A stretch of DNA of 64,000 bases from Flagellimonas lutaonensis (lineage in GTDB: Bacteria > Bacteroidota > Bacteroidia > Flavobacteriales > Flavobacteriaceae): NCBI RefSeq assembly GCF_000963865.1, contig NZ_CP011071.1:1-64000 (forward strand), in the 5' to 3' direction. Each line of letters begins with the position of its first letter. The first letter of the stretch is position 1. The position numbers and the translations under genes were made by a program. This document shows positions 20,356 to 29,306 of the stretch, in pieces. Under the pieces are notes generated by a model. The model saw only the letters and a list, made by a program, of their open reading frames with translations. It did no database searches and was not told where the DNA came from.

Positions 20356-21054
20356 TCAGTTTTCTTTTTGGGGTGTATCGTCGGAGGAATCGGACTTCCA
20401 TTTATTGCTCAACATGGCATAATCATAGTCAAGTACCGATTTTTGGCGTTTAAGCCGATTGGATGCAAAGGCGCGCTGAAGGATATCCTCGATCAAATAA
20501 TCTTCGTGTACTTCAGTCGGGCGAAACTCCTCTTTGATATTGATCTTGAACATTTTGGCAGTGGTTTGGTACCAAAAGGCCCGCCAACCGTTCCGCAGCT
20601 CCTTGACCAGGTCAAAGGCCGTAGAACCAGTCTGTCTATGGATCAACTTCACCAAAATCTGGCCCTCTGTGCGGGTCAGTTTTTTCAGTTCGTCTGAAAA
20701 CTCGCCCTCAATGTACTTTTGCATTTGCCGTGTATATTTTCTTCTGTGGCGCTTTTTCTTGATTTTGGCAAGACTATCGTTCAACTCAACCAGGCGCTCA
20801 GCAGCAAGTTTGGCATACGGGTACACCTTAAGTGTCTTTCTTCTTAAAATATAGTAGCGAAGTTTTTCCTGTTTGTCGGCAAACTCCAGTTTTCCAAAGA
20901 TATATACCTCATCAAGGGGAATGGACTCCAACAACACCGAGTCGCCCTGCATACGAACATAATATTCAGCAATGGAATCCAGATGCTGCTCTTCTTGTGC
21001 GCCTACAAAGAAGAAAAAGGAACAAAAAGATAATTTGACAACTGTGCGAAACAT
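20356..21054 (-). CDS. DUF4294 family exported protein
   Basis: 232 aa from ATG 21054 (MFRTVVKLSFCSFFFFVGAQ), which begins a proper signal peptide. The longer frame to 21153 would precede it with 33 residues read from the intergenic region and is rejected. The mature part is helical and basic: LRYYILRRKTLKVYPYAKLA, then a KKKRHRRKYTRQMQKYIEGE segment and GWRAFWYQTTAKMF. These are the features of DUF4294, a Bacteroidota family of unknown function. It is divergent from the M42 peptidase gene. Confidence 0.83.
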   Translation of the reverse strand: MFRTVVKLSFCSFFFFVGAQEEQHLDSIAEYYVRMQGDSVLLESIPLDEVYIFGKLEFADKQEKLRYYILRRKTLKVYPYAKLAAERLVELNDSLAKIKKKRHRRKYTRQMQKYIEGEFSDELKKLTRTEGQILVKLIHRQTGSTAFDLVKELRNGWRAFWYQTTAKMFKINIKEEFRPTEVHEDYLIEDILQRAFASNRLKRQKSVLDYDYAMLSNKWKSDSSDDTPQKEN

Positions 21055-21131
21055 GCAAAAAGTACTACAAAAAGCTCTCCAAAAGTAACGATAATCCCAT
21101 ATCCTTATTATTAAATAAAAGTGAATATTGC

Positions 21132-21139
21132 TAAGTTTG
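21132..21139 (+). promoter_or_regulatory. -7 element upstream of the M42 peptidase
   Basis: TAAGTTTG fits TAnnTTTG exactly and lies 18 nt before the ATG. No TTTG is visible at -33 spacing, so this is a partial promoter call. Confidence 0.4.
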
Positions 21140-21156
21140 TAAGCTAAACGCAATAT

Positions 21157-22245
21157 ATGGCAGCATCTAAGATCCTTACCAAAAAATCACTTGAATTTTT
21201 CGAGAAATACTTGAACAACGCTTCACCAACCGGTTATGAATGGGAGGGGCAAAAAATTTGGATGGACTATCTGAAGCCTTACGTGGACGATTTCATTACC
21301 GACACTTATGGCACAGCGGTTGCGGTCATCAATCCCGATGCGAAGTACAAGGTGGTGATCGAGGGGCATTCTGACGAAATTTCTTGGTATGTCAACTACA
21401 TCACCGACAACGGATTGCTATATGTGATCCGCAATGGTGGTAGTGATCACCAGATAGCGCCTTCCAAATGGGTTAACATCCATACCAAGAACGGTGTGGT
21501 CAAAGGGGTGTTTGGCTGGCCGGCCATCCATACCCGGGACAAATCAAAAGAGCAGCCACCAAAAATTGAGAATATTTTTATCGATATTGGGGCCAAAGAC
21601 AAAGAAGAAGTTGAAAAGATGGGGGTTCACGTGGGTTGTGTCATCACCTACCCCGATACGTTTCAGATCTTGAACAACGATAAGTTTGTATGCCGTGCCA
21701 TCGACAACCGTGCAGGAGGCTTTATGGTCGCAGAAGTGGCCCGTTTGTTGCATGAGAACAAGAAAAAACTCCCTTTTGGGCTTTACATCACCAATTCGGT
21801 GCAGGAAGAAATCGGGCTTCGGGGCGCGCAAATGATTACCGAGACCATTAAACCGAATGTGGCCATTGTGACCGACGTGACCCATGATACCACTACCCCG
21901 ATGATCGACAAAAAGAAAGAAGGAGAAACCTCGATCGGTAAGGGCCCTGTTATCTCTTATGCCCCAGCGGTTCAACAAAAACTGCGCGAGCGCATCATTG
22001 AAACGGCCGAGGCCAAAAAAATTCCGTTTCAGCGACAGGCCTCATCGCGATCTACGGGCACCGACACCGATGCCTTTGCCTATAGCAATGGCGGTGTGGC
22101 ATCGGCCCTGATTTCATTGCCCTTGCGCTATATGCACACCACCGTTGAAATGGTGCACCGTGATGATGTCGAAAACGTGATTCGTCTGATTTACGAAACG
22201 CTGTTGACCATTAAAGAGGGCGAGACATTCAGTTATTTTGAATGA
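21157..22245 (+). CDS. M42 family metallo-aminopeptidase
   Basis: Cytosolic zinc or cobalt aminopeptidase of the PepA/FrvX/tetrahedral aminopeptidase family, 362 aa. Metal and catalytic residues are visible in EGHSDEISWYV (His, Asp), CRAIDNRAGG (bridging Asp), SVQEEIGLRGA (Glu-Glu) and the C-terminal MHTTVEMVHRDD (His). Such enzymes trim short peptides as large oligomers. The stop codon is at 22243-22245 and an intergenic repeat follows. The start at 21157 is the first ATG after the -7 element. Confidence 0.95.
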   Translation: MAASKILTKKSLEFFEKYLNNASPTGYEWEGQKIWMDYLKPYVDDFITDTYGTAVAVINPDAKYKVVIEGHSDEISWYVNYITDNGLLYVIRNGGSDHQIAPSKWVNIHTKNGVVKGVFGWPAIHTRDKSKEQPPKIENIFIDIGAKDKEEVEKMGVHVGCVITYPDTFQILNNDKFVCRAIDNRAGGFMVAEVARLLHENKKKLPFGLYITNSVQEEIGLRGAQMITETIKPNVAIVTDVTHDTTTPMIDKKKEGETSIGKGPVISYAPAVQQKLRERIIETAEAKKIPFQRQASSRSTGTDTDAFAYSNGGVASALISLPLRYMHTTVEMVHRDDVENVIRLIYETLLTIKEGETFSYFE

Positions 22246-22300
22246 CCCCTCCGTCGATCTACGGCGAACACCTCCCCTTGGCTAAGGGCGGATTTGGGAG
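22246..22300. repeat. Intergenic GC-rich palindromic repeat
   Basis: CCCCTCC at the left and GGGAG at the right enclose two inner hairpins, CGTCG-ATCTA-CGGCG and CTCCCCTTGG / CTAAGGGCGG (imperfect). It resembles the CCTCC...GGAGG-type element dispersed in Flavobacteriaceae intergenic regions, and it shares the CTCC/GGAG theme with the element at 35482-35551. It separates the M42 and Nudix genes. Confidence 0.55.
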
Positions 22301-22301
22301 T

Positions 22302-22871
22302 ATGACCCTTAAAAAGTTTTCTTTGGATGAGCTTGTCGACATATTGGATGAATCTGGAAACCGCACCGGCAACTCCATAATGAAATCGGAAGCCCATCGA
22401 AAAGGGTTGTTTCACCCCACCGTCCATGTTTGGTTTTACACCGCGGATGGAAAAATATTGCTGCAACAAAGAGGAAGTGCAAAAAAATCATTTCCGCTGC
22501 TATGGGATGTATCCGTGGCTGGCCATATTGGTGCCGGAGAAGATATTGAAACCAGTGCACTCCGCGAAATCAAGGAAGAGATTGGTTTGGATGTGAGCAA
22601 AGGCGACTTGGAAAAAATCGGAATCTTTAGATCCGTTCAAAAACACCATAAGGATTTTGTGGATGCCGAATTTCACCATACCTATCTCTGCAAGCTGACC
22701 GCTCCCTTTAAAAACTTAAAAAAGCAAGAAAGCGAGGTCAAGGCCTTGGCGCTTGTGCCCTTGCCGACATTTGCCGAAGAAACCTGGGGGCTGGCAAATA
22801 CGGGCAAATACGTGCCCCATGGAGCGGAGTACTACAAAACCATCATCAAAGAAATCAAACAAAGACTGTAA
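22302..22871 (+). CDS. Nudix hydrolase, isopentenyl-diphosphate isomerase-like subgroup
   Basis: 189-aa Nudix enzyme acting on a nucleoside diphosphate linked to another moiety. The Nudix box is complete: GHIGAGEDIETSALREIKEE with the GX5EX7REUXEEXG spacing. The N-terminal LVDILDESGNRTG and VHVWFYTADGKILLQQRG place it in the IDI-like group. I chose ATG 22302 because the in-frame ATG at 22242 would translate the palindromic repeat as a 20-residue prefix (TPPSIYGEHLPLAKGG). It ends directly against the opposing hisS (stop to stop, 0 nt). Confidence 0.88.
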   Translation: MTLKKFSLDELVDILDESGNRTGNSIMKSEAHRKGLFHPTVHVWFYTADGKILLQQRGSAKKSFPLLWDVSVAGHIGAGEDIETSALREIKEEIGLDVSKGDLEKIGIFRSVQKHHKDFVDAEFHHTYLCKLTAPFKNLKKQESEVKALALVPLPTFAEETWGLANTGKYVPHGAEYYKTIIKEIKQRL

Positions 22872-24254
22872 CTAGCCTTTTACTTCATTCACAAAGTTAT
22901 CAGGCTGGCTCAAATCATAGGTAGTCTGCTCGCCCGTATGCATGTTTTTAACCACAAAATGACCTTCTGATAGCTCTTTCTCGCCCAACAGAACCACATA
23001 AGGGACCTTGCGTTTATCAGCATACTTGAACTGTTTGGGCAACTTGGTGCTGGTTGGATACAAATCGGCACGCAACCCTGCACGGCGCAATGTACTGACC
23101 AATTTCAAGGCGGTCAGTGCCTCTTTATCCCCAAAGTTCAGGCATAGAACATCCAAAGAGGTTACCAGGCTGTCGGGAAACAGTCCGAGTTCTTCCAAAA
23201 CCAAATAAATTCGATCAAGACCAAATGAAATACCCACACCGCTCACATCTTTGAGGCCAAAAATTCCCGTCAGATCATCGTAACGGCCCCCACCACCAAT
23301 GGAGCCCATTTGAACCCCTTCAGGGGCAGCCACCTCAAAAATAGCTCCCGTGTAGTAGTTTAGCCCACGTGCCAGAGTAACATCCAATTGAATATTGGAA
23401 GCTTTCAGCTGTAAGTCAGCGACTGCGTTCAAAATAAATTCTAGTTCCCCGACACCTTGAACGCCCACCTCAGAATCCCTTAAAAAATCCTTGAGTACGT
23501 CAAGTCGTTCGGTATTTTTGCCAGAAAGCGAAAACAAGGGTGCTGCCTTTTGGATGGCCTCTTCTGAAATACCTTTTGCTAGCATCTCTTTTTTGACTCC
23601 TTCTTCACCTATTTTATCAAGTTTGTCCAACGCCACAGTAAAATCTACCAAAAACTGTTGTGCCCCAATCACTTCGGCTATTGCTGAAAGAAGCTTTCGG
23701 TTGTTTAGTTTGATGGTCACCCCATGCAGTCCCAAGGCATCAAAAACGGTATCGTACAATTGTACCAATTCTACTTCCTGCAAGAGCGAGTAAGCCCCCA
23801 CTACGTCGGCATCACATTGATAAAACTCACGAAAACGCCCCTTTTGCGGACGATCGGCCCGCCATACGGGTTGTATCTGGTAGCGCTTGAACGGAAAGTC
23901 GATTTCATTCTGGTGCATGACAACGTAACGGGCAAAGGGCACGGTCAGATCATAGCGCAGTGCTTTCTCAGTAATCTTTGGGGCCAGCGTACTAGAGTTT
24001 TTTGAACTGTAGGTTACATCGTCCACCTTTGAAATAAAGTCGCCCGAATTCAAGATCTTAAAAATCAGACGGTCGCCCTCGTCCCCATATTTGCCCAAAA
24101 GGGTTTCAGAATTCTCAAAACTGGGTGTTTCAATGGGTTGAAAACCAAAGGTTTCAAAAAGTCTTTTAATGGTGTCGATGATATAGTTGCGCTTTGACAC
24201 CTCGGTAGGTGAAAAATCGCGGGTTCCCTTGGGTATGGATGGTTTTTGTGGCAT
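22872..24254 (-). CDS. hisS: Histidyl-tRNA synthetase
   Basis: Class II synthetase that charges tRNA-His, 460 aa. Motif 1 region is FQPIETPSFENSETL; motif 2 is around QIQPVWRADRPQKGRFREFYQCDAD; the HisRS-specific LARGLNYYTGAIFEV and the motif 3 region VGISFGLDRIYLVLEEL are both present. The C-terminal anticodon-binding domain covers about residues 365-450. The gene is complete and isolated: it is convergent with the Nudix gene and separated from the upstream gene by a palindromic repeat. Confidence 0.97.
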   Translation of the reverse strand: MPQKPSIPKGTRDFSPTEVSKRNYIIDTIKRLFETFGFQPIETPSFENSETLLGKYGDEGDRLIFKILNSGDFISKVDDVTYSSKNSSTLAPKITEKALRYDLTVPFARYVVMHQNEIDFPFKRYQIQPVWRADRPQKGRFREFYQCDADVVGAYSLLQEVELVQLYDTVFDALGLHGVTIKLNNRKLLSAIAEVIGAQQFLVDFTVALDKLDKIGEEGVKKEMLAKGISEEAIQKAAPLFSLSGKNTERLDVLKDFLRDSEVGVQGVGELEFILNAVADLQLKASNIQLDVTLARGLNYYTGAIFEVAAPEGVQMGSIGGGGRYDDLTGIFGLKDVSGVGISFGLDRIYLVLEELGLFPDSLVTSLDVLCLNFGDKEALTALKLVSTLRRAGLRADLYPTSTKLPKQFKYADKRKVPYVVLLGEKELSEGHFVVKNMHTGEQTTYDLSQPDNFVNEVKG

Positions 24255-24284
24255 TGTTTGAATTATCGCTTAAAGATATAAAGA

Positions 24285-24323
24285 GATTCCCTCCTCCCGA
24301 TAGCTATCGGAAGCTGGAATGAC
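24285..24323. repeat. ATTCC...GGAATGAC-type palindromic repeat
   Basis: GATTCC (24285-24290) and GGAATGAC (24316-24323) flank an inner 14-nt perfect palindrome CCGATAGCTATCGG (24297-24310). It belongs to the same loose family as 45319-45343 and 43942-44004. It lies between hisS and the DUF6495-like gene. Confidence 0.6.
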
Positions 24324-24327
24324 AAAA

Positions 24328-24798
24328 CTAATTCATAATTTCATCAAACCATTGGTAAAGCTCGCCTTTGGTGATAACGGCACCTTGTTCGATCAGGGCA
24401 AACTTGTCTTTGTTCTTGTCTATACCGTATGCCTTTGAAGCAGTCAGGTACTCCACAAAGTCAGATTGAAAGTTGCGCTTGAACCATGCGAAACCTTCTT
24501 CGGTACGCAAATCGATTTCAGGATTCATAACCTTGATGGACAACAGCTTCATTTCTTTATCGGTCAGTTCGAACAGGTGCATATGCCGCTCAGAAATGTT
24601 CTCAAGGTACCTTACATTCGAAAGTACCCCTTCCCAAATCAAATCACTGAAAACATCAAGCTCTTGCTCAACAACTTCGGGTTTTTCCTTTTTAAGCATT
24701 TCCCATTCATCGGCGGTAATAGACTGGGTTGCTAGAAAGTTAATGAACTCTTGGTGTAGTTCTTCGAACTGTTCTTTGGTCAATCGTTTATATTTCAT
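24328..24798 (-). CDS. Conserved hypothetical protein (DUF6495-like)
   Basis: 156-aa soluble acidic protein starting MKYKRLTKEQFEELHQEF at 24798. The 17 extra codons upstream in frame are read from the terminator of the TonB receptor and are rejected. It contains ITADEWEMLKKEKPEVVEQE and YLENISERHMHLFEL, with no catalytic motif or membrane segment. It matches, by memory, the flavobacterial DUF6495 family; function is unknown. The gene starts only about 12 nt after the terminator hairpin of its upstream neighbour, leaving little room for a separate promoter. Confidence 0.72.
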   Translation of the reverse strand: MKYKRLTKEQFEELHQEFINFLATQSITADEWEMLKKEKPEVVEQELDVFSDLIWEGVLSNVRYLENISERHMHLFELTDKEMKLLSIKVMNPEIDLRTEEGFAWFKRNFQSDFVEYLTASKAYGIDKNKDKFALIEQGAVITKGELYQWFDEIMN

Positions 24799-24802
24799 AA
24801 CG

Positions 24803-24835
24803 CAAAAATAAAGCCCTGACAAAAAATCAGGGCTT
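24803..24835 (-). terminator. Rho-independent terminator of the Oar-like receptor gene
   Basis: 9-bp stem AAGCCCTGA / TCAGGGCTT (24811-24819, 24827-24835); on the minus strand it is followed by a T-rich run (A run at 24803-24812). It lies 24 nt past the receptor stop. Confidence 0.85.
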
Positions 24836-24858
24836 CTATGTACAAACAAAATTTGTTT

Positions 24859-27800
24859 TTAATCAAGAATGTAGCGTACACCCAATTGCGCCCTCCATCT
24901 GGATAGTGCACTGGTGTTTGCTGTGAACGTGCTGGTTAAATTGGGGTCAAATGTGTAGGTTGGATTGTTGTTGTCGTCAACCGTAACGCCCAAAATCTGA
25001 TTAAAGGCTGGTTGCTCTACCACACCCCACTCTGAGTTGATAAGGTTGCCAATGTTCAATACATCCAAACTCAACTGCAATCTGTTCTTTTCGTTGATCT
25101 TAATGTCTTGCAGTACTTTGACGTCCCATCTGCCTCTCCACGGAGCAAGGGCCCCATAGCGCTCTGCATAGCTACCCCTGTTTTCGCTCAGATAATCATC
25201 TTGTTGGATAAAGGCCTCAAAAGCCTCCGCTTGGCCTGCACCACTGAAATTCATCTGAGTCAACTCACTGGTTGTTGGAATGTAGATCAAATCGTTGATG
25301 CTAGAACCATCGTTATTGATGTCACCACCATAGATATAGTTGAACCTGCCACCTTGTGCATACTCAAAGAAGGCAGAAACAGTGGTGCCAGTTGAAAAGG
25401 CTTTTGATACCACACCGATAAACCTATGTGTATCACCATATTTTGAAAAGGCCAATACGTCATTGTTGGCATTGCCAACCACTGCATTTCCTGCAAACGC
25501 ATCCCCTGTTATTTCGGCCTCAATTGAATTGACCTCTTTCGAGTTAAGGTAGTTGTAGGCAAGCATGGCATAGACACCGTTCTCCCAATTCTTTTGGGCC
25601 TTGAACGAGGCATTGAAAATTCTGCCCTGGTCAGAGTTGGTAAATACGTAAGCGTTGTTAGGGCCAAACAACTGCGCTTTGTCATCATTTGTATATACGG
25701 GCCTGTTGTCAACACCGGCCAGTGTCGCAGAGGGGGTGTTCAAGCCCCAGTTCTGAACGTGTGCCGCGTTGATATCTTTGGTGTAGGAAATATCAGTGGT
25801 CAAGACCAAGCCATTATCAAATGCCTTGTCAAGCCCGATATTGGTTCTCCAAACCTGTGGGAACTTAAAATCGGGGTCGACCACTTGGTAAAAGAAGAAG
25901 TCGGTACCCTGTACTTGGTTGCCCAACCATACGAAGGGGAAACGGCCTGTGAAAATTCCTGAACCGCCCCTGATCTGGAGGGTGTTGTCACTGTTCACAT
26001 CCCAATTGAAACCAACCCTTGGCGATACCAAAAAGTCGTTGTTAGGCAATTTCTCTGAATCTAAAAAGGTTTCTTCGCCTGTTTCTGGATCAAAGTATAC
26101 GATATCGGGTGCGTACGTGCCTCCTTCTGCCAAAGTGCCTCCTTTTCTTTCTATATTGTCACGTACCTTATTTCCAGTATCAAAGAACAACGGTTTATCA
26201 AAACGGACCCCATAGGTCAGTTTAAAGTTATCGGTAACGTTCCACTCATCCTGCAAATAAAATGCCAGTTGACCAACATTGGTCTCGGCCAAGGCCCACC
26301 CACCGGGGTTGCCAACACCATTTTCAGACAATGACCTATTGGCCGCAATGGCCGCATCAAAGGCTGCCTGTAACTGGCCCGAATCGGCAAAGTTCTGGAA
26401 ATCGGTTATGGTTGTGGTCGGAAAGAATACACCTTGCGCACCATAAGCGCCCAAATTGAAACTATTGTCGAATTGGAACTTCTCAAACGAAAAACCTACC
26501 GTGTAGGTGTGGTCTCCCTTAAAGAAATTCAAGTTATCGGTAATCTGGAAAACCCGCTGGTCTAGGGTATTGTTAATAGAAAACGGTTCATGGCCCGCAA
26601 TGATATAGTTAGAGCTTCCGGTGGCATCTAGAATGGTGATTGTGGGTGCAGGACTGGATAGCGGATTTCTAAAGTCATCAAAACGGGTATATCCCATCTG
26701 TAATTTGTTGACCGCTTGGTCGCCAATAGTACTGTTCAACTCAAGTTGGAACGACTGAATGTTGTTGTTGATTTCGTAACCCGTATTCTCAAATTGCAAG
26801 GTGGCGGCATTTGGGCCCCTAAAGCCAAGGGCAGAGGGGTGTGCCGGTTTCTCTTTGGCCGCATTCAAAAAGTTGTAGATCAGGGCCAAACGGTTCTTGT
26901 CGTTGATATTCCAATCCAACTTAATGATTCCTTTAGTTGATTCTTGGTCAAAATTAAAATCTTCAAACCGACCAGGATTGTAGAATATGTCATTGCCCTG
27001 GGCATCTTGCCCTATCACAACCTGGCTCAACAGATCACTTACCAATTGAAAATCTGAGGCAAGTACCCTAGATTCATTTATGGCACCGGTACCGCGATTG
27101 GGTATAAATCCGGCTGTACCGAGCTCTGTCAAATCGTCTTTTTCAAAATTGGCGAAGAAAAATAGTTTGTTCTTGATGATCGGCCCTCCAACACTAATAC
27201 CATATTGAAGTTGCTCCAACCCGGTTTTGAATACATCGTCACCGTTGATCTTGCCGCCGGTCAAATCATCATTTCTGAAAAACCCATAGGCTGTGGCGTA
27301 GAATTCGTTGGTTCCACTCTTGGTGACCGCATTTACGGTAGCTCCGGTAAATCCTGATTGGGTAACGTCATATGGTGCCAACGAAACCTGTATCTGATCA
27401 ATGGCGTCCAAAGAAATGGGCTGTGCACTGGTCTGACCACCTGGGGTAGGCGCATCCAATCCAAAAGGATTGGCAAAAAATGAGCCGTCAAGTGAAAAGT
27501 TGTTGAACTGATCGTTTCGGCCACCAAATGAAAGCCCTCCGTCTTGGCCGGGCGAACTTGCGCTTGGTTCTAAACGTGTAAAGTCTTCAGCCGACCTTGA
27601 TATGGTCGGCAACCTCGTAAGCTCACGTCGGCCTACGTTTGTCTCCGATCCTGTTCTATCGCTGCCAAAGGTGCCCGTTTGGTCTGACACTACCACTACT
27701 TCTTCAAGTTGTTGGCTATCTGTAACCAACATAATATCAAGATTATAGGTCTTACCCAGTGACAGAAATATGTCTTTTTCTACCTGAGTTTTGAAGCCAA

Positions 27801-28047
27801 CAAAAGAAATGGTTACCTCGTAGGGGCCACCGACCCTGAGGTTCAATAGGTTAAACCGCCCATCTTCGTTGGTAATGGCTCCGTACTGTGTCCCCGTTGG
27901 GGTATGTACGGCCAAAACATTGGCCCCCAACAAAGGGGCGCCTTGATCATCTACCACCTTGCCCCTGATATTCGAAGTGGTCACTTGCGAGAACCCGAAA
28001 ACAGAGACCAAAACGGCCAGTAATGTGAGTACTAGTGCTTTTTTCAT
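24859..28047 (-). CDS. Oar-like TonB-dependent receptor
   Basis: Large 1062-aa outer-membrane receptor. A signal peptide (1-20, VFGFSQ) is followed by a carboxypeptidase-regulatory beta domain (about 22-110, SNIRGKVVDDQGAPLLGANV). Next comes a plug with the Oar hallmark LDAIDQIQVSLAPYDVTQSG and GFTGATVNAVTKSGTNEFYA, then a long barrel rich in Asn and Asp. Oar-type receptors in Bacteroidota and myxobacteria are linked to outer-membrane adhesion or protein-ligand uptake, but the ligand here is unknown. No lipoprotein partner is adjacent, and the gene has its own terminator, so it stands alone. Confidence 0.92.
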   Translation of the reverse strand: MKKALVLTLLAVLVSVFGFSQVTTSNIRGKVVDDQGAPLLGANVLAVHTPTGTQYGAITNEDGRFNLLNLRVGGPYEVTISFVGFKTQVEKDIFLSLGKTYNLDIMLVTDSQQLEEVVVVSDQTGTFGSDRTGSETNVGRRELTRLPTISRSAEDFTRLEPSASSPGQDGGLSFGGRNDQFNNFSLDGSFFANPFGLDAPTPGGQTSAQPISLDAIDQIQVSLAPYDVTQSGFTGATVNAVTKSGTNEFYATAYGFFRNDDLTGGKINGDDVFKTGLEQLQYGISVGGPIIKNKLFFFANFEKDDLTELGTAGFIPNRGTGAINESRVLASDFQLVSDLLSQVVIGQDAQGNDIFYNPGRFEDFNFDQESTKGIIKLDWNINDKNRLALIYNFLNAAKEKPAHPSALGFRGPNAATLQFENTGYEINNNIQSFQLELNSTIGDQAVNKLQMGYTRFDDFRNPLSSPAPTITILDATGSSNYIIAGHEPFSINNTLDQRVFQITDNLNFFKGDHTYTVGFSFEKFQFDNSFNLGAYGAQGVFFPTTTITDFQNFADSGQLQAAFDAAIAANRSLSENGVGNPGGWALAETNVGQLAFYLQDEWNVTDNFKLTYGVRFDKPLFFDTGNKVRDNIERKGGTLAEGGTYAPDIVYFDPETGEETFLDSEKLPNNDFLVSPRVGFNWDVNSDNTLQIRGGSGIFTGRFPFVWLGNQVQGTDFFFYQVVDPDFKFPQVWRTNIGLDKAFDNGLVLTTDISYTKDINAAHVQNWGLNTPSATLAGVDNRPVYTNDDKAQLFGPNNAYVFTNSDQGRIFNASFKAQKNWENGVYAMLAYNYLNSKEVNSIEAEITGDAFAGNAVVGNANNDVLAFSKYGDTHRFIGVVSKAFSTGTTVSAFFEYAQGGRFNYIYGGDINNDGSSINDLIYIPTTSELTQMNFSGAGQAEAFEAFIQQDDYLSENRGSYAERYGALAPWRGRWDVKVLQDIKINEKNRLQLSLDVLNIGNLINSEWGVVEQPAFNQILGVTVDDNNNPTYTFDPNLTSTFTANTSALSRWRAQLGVRYILD

Positions 28048-28087
28048 AGGTCTGAGTTAAATTGGTTTTAAGTTAGTGCAAACTTAA

Positions 28088-28121
28088 ACAAAAAAAAGAG
28101 CTATGCATGCATAGCTCTTTT
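28088..28121 (-). terminator. Palindromic terminator after rplI
   Basis: 28-nt perfect palindrome centred on TGCATGCA (28094-28121, arms AAAAGAGCTATGCA). On the minus strand it is followed by T residues (A run 28088-28097). It ends the rpsF-rpsR-rplI operon about 25 nt after the rplI stop. Confidence 0.88.
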
Positions 28122-28145
28122 AAGTTATTAACGTACTTTTCCTGA

Positions 28146-28598
28146 TTATTTTGCCTCTGCGATGACCTCAAATGGAAAATCGACCACCACCTCTCTGTGC
28201 AAACGAATCTGGGCGTTGTAGGGCCCGGTTCTTTTAATGGTTCCACCCTGAATATTGATATACTTTCTTTCTATTTCATGGCCAGCTTTCTCCAAGGCCG
28301 CTGCCAAATCAATATTGCTTACAGACCCAAATAGCTTGTCTGCCGTACCCACCTTTGCAGGTATCTTAATCTCTAGCTCTTTAAGTGCCTCAGCCGTTTT
28401 TTGGGCTTCTTTGATGATCTTTTCTTCTTTATGGGCCCTTTGCTTTAGGGTTTCTGCCAATACCTTTTTCGCAGATGGCGTGGCCAAAGTTGCCAAACCT
28501 TGTGGAATAAGATAATTTCGCCCATAGCCGTTTTTCACGGTCACTATATCATCTTTAAATCCTAAGTTCTGTACGTCTTCTTTTAAAATAAGTTCCAT
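28146..28598 (-). CDS. rplI: 50S ribosomal protein L9
   Basis: Two-domain L9, 150 aa. The N-terminal 23S rRNA-binding domain shows MELILKEDVQNLGFKDDIV and VKNGYGRNYLIPQGLA. A long connecting helix (about 45-75) leads to the C-terminal domain with VGTADKLFGSVSNIDLAAAL. It is the last gene of rpsF-rpsR-rplI; the gap to rpsR is 13 nt. The strong palindromic terminator follows. Confidence 0.97.
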   Translation of the reverse strand: MELILKEDVQNLGFKDDIVTVKNGYGRNYLIPQGLATLATPSAKKVLAETLKQRAHKEEKIIKEAQKTAEALKELEIKIPAKVGTADKLFGSVSNIDLAAALEKAGHEIERKYINIQGGTIKRTGPYNAQIRLHREVVVDFPFEVIAEAK

Positions 28599-28611
28599 TC
28601 TTCCAATTTTT

Positions 28612-28908
28612 TTATTTCAACATATCTCCAACGTACGGCATCAAGGCTAGGTGGCGGGCCCTTTTAACAGCTTGTGCCACTTTTCTTTGATACTTCAATG
28701 AAGTGCCCGTGATTCTTCTGGGTAGCAGTTTGCCCTGCTCGTTTACCAATTTCATCAAAAAATCTGGGTCTTTGTAGTCAATATACTTGATACCAGACTT
28801 TTTGAACCTGCAGTATTTCTTCTGCTTTGTGGTTTCTATGTTCAGGGGGGTCAGGTACCTGATTTCCCCATCTTTCTTCGATTTTGCTTGTTGTTCAAGT
28901 GTTGCCAT
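28612..28908 (-). CDS. rpsR: 30S ribosomal protein S18
   Basis: Small-subunit protein of 98 aa that binds 16S rRNA as a heterodimer with S6. The conserved S18 core is [20 protein letters not shown] followed by [20 protein letters not shown] and the C-terminal [12 protein letters not shown]. It has an N-terminal extension of about 25 charged residues. Only one zinc-type cysteine (C33) is present, which is the C-minus form common in Bacteroidota. It sits 4 nt after rpsF and 13 nt before rplI. Confidence 0.97.
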   Translation of the reverse strand: MATLEQQAKSKKDGEIRYLTPLNIETTKQKKYCRFKKSGIKYIDYKDPDFLMKLVNEQGKLLPRRITGTSLKYQRKVAQAVKRARHLALMPYVGDMLK

Positions 28909-28912
28909 TTCC

Positions 28913-29251
28913 CTAAGCTTTTGCCTTTAGTTTGTTTCTTCTTTTCTCTGCCCACGCAATGGCGTGCTTGTCTAATTTTACGGTCAAAAAGCGCATGATA
29001 CGCTCATCTCTGATCAATTCTACCTCATAAGGGGCAATTACCTCGCCCGGTGCGGTGAATTCAAATAAGTGGTAAAAACCACTTTTCTTGTGCTGAATGG
29101 GATAGGCCAACTTTTTAAGGCCCCAATTTTCTTTTGCGACCATTTTGGCACCATTCTTAATTAAGAAATCTTCAAATTTCTTAACTGTTTCCTCTATCTG
29201 GGTATCAGATAGAACGGGATTCAAAATGAAAACAGTTTCGTAATGGTTCAT
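28913..29251 (-). CDS. rpsF: 30S ribosomal protein S6
   Basis: 112-aa S6 with the ferredoxin-like start [20 protein letters not shown] and the middle [20 protein letters not shown]. It pairs with S18, encoded 4 nt downstream. It is first in the rpsF-rpsR-rplI operon, with a consensus promoter about 25 nt upstream of the ATG. No extended S6:S18-binding leader is visible in the short 5' untranslated region. Confidence 0.97.
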   Translation of the reverse strand: MNHYETVFILNPVLSDTQIEETVKKFEDFLIKNGAKMVAKENWGLKKLAYPIQHKKSGFYHLFEFTAPGEVIAPYEVELIRDERIMRFLTVKLDKHAIAWAEKRRNKLKAKA

Positions 29252-29275
29252 AAATATTTATTTTAAAAATGAGCG

Positions 29276-29306
29276 CAAAAGTAATAATTCTCCTGTCCAT
29301 TCACAA
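29276..29306 (-). promoter_or_regulatory. Bacteroidota-type promoter of rpsF-rpsR-rplI
   Basis: Read on the minus strand: TTG (29306-29304), a 20-nt spacer, then TACTTTTG (29283-29276), an exact TAnnTTTG. The leader before the rpsF ATG would be about 18-20 nt. Confidence 0.68.
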
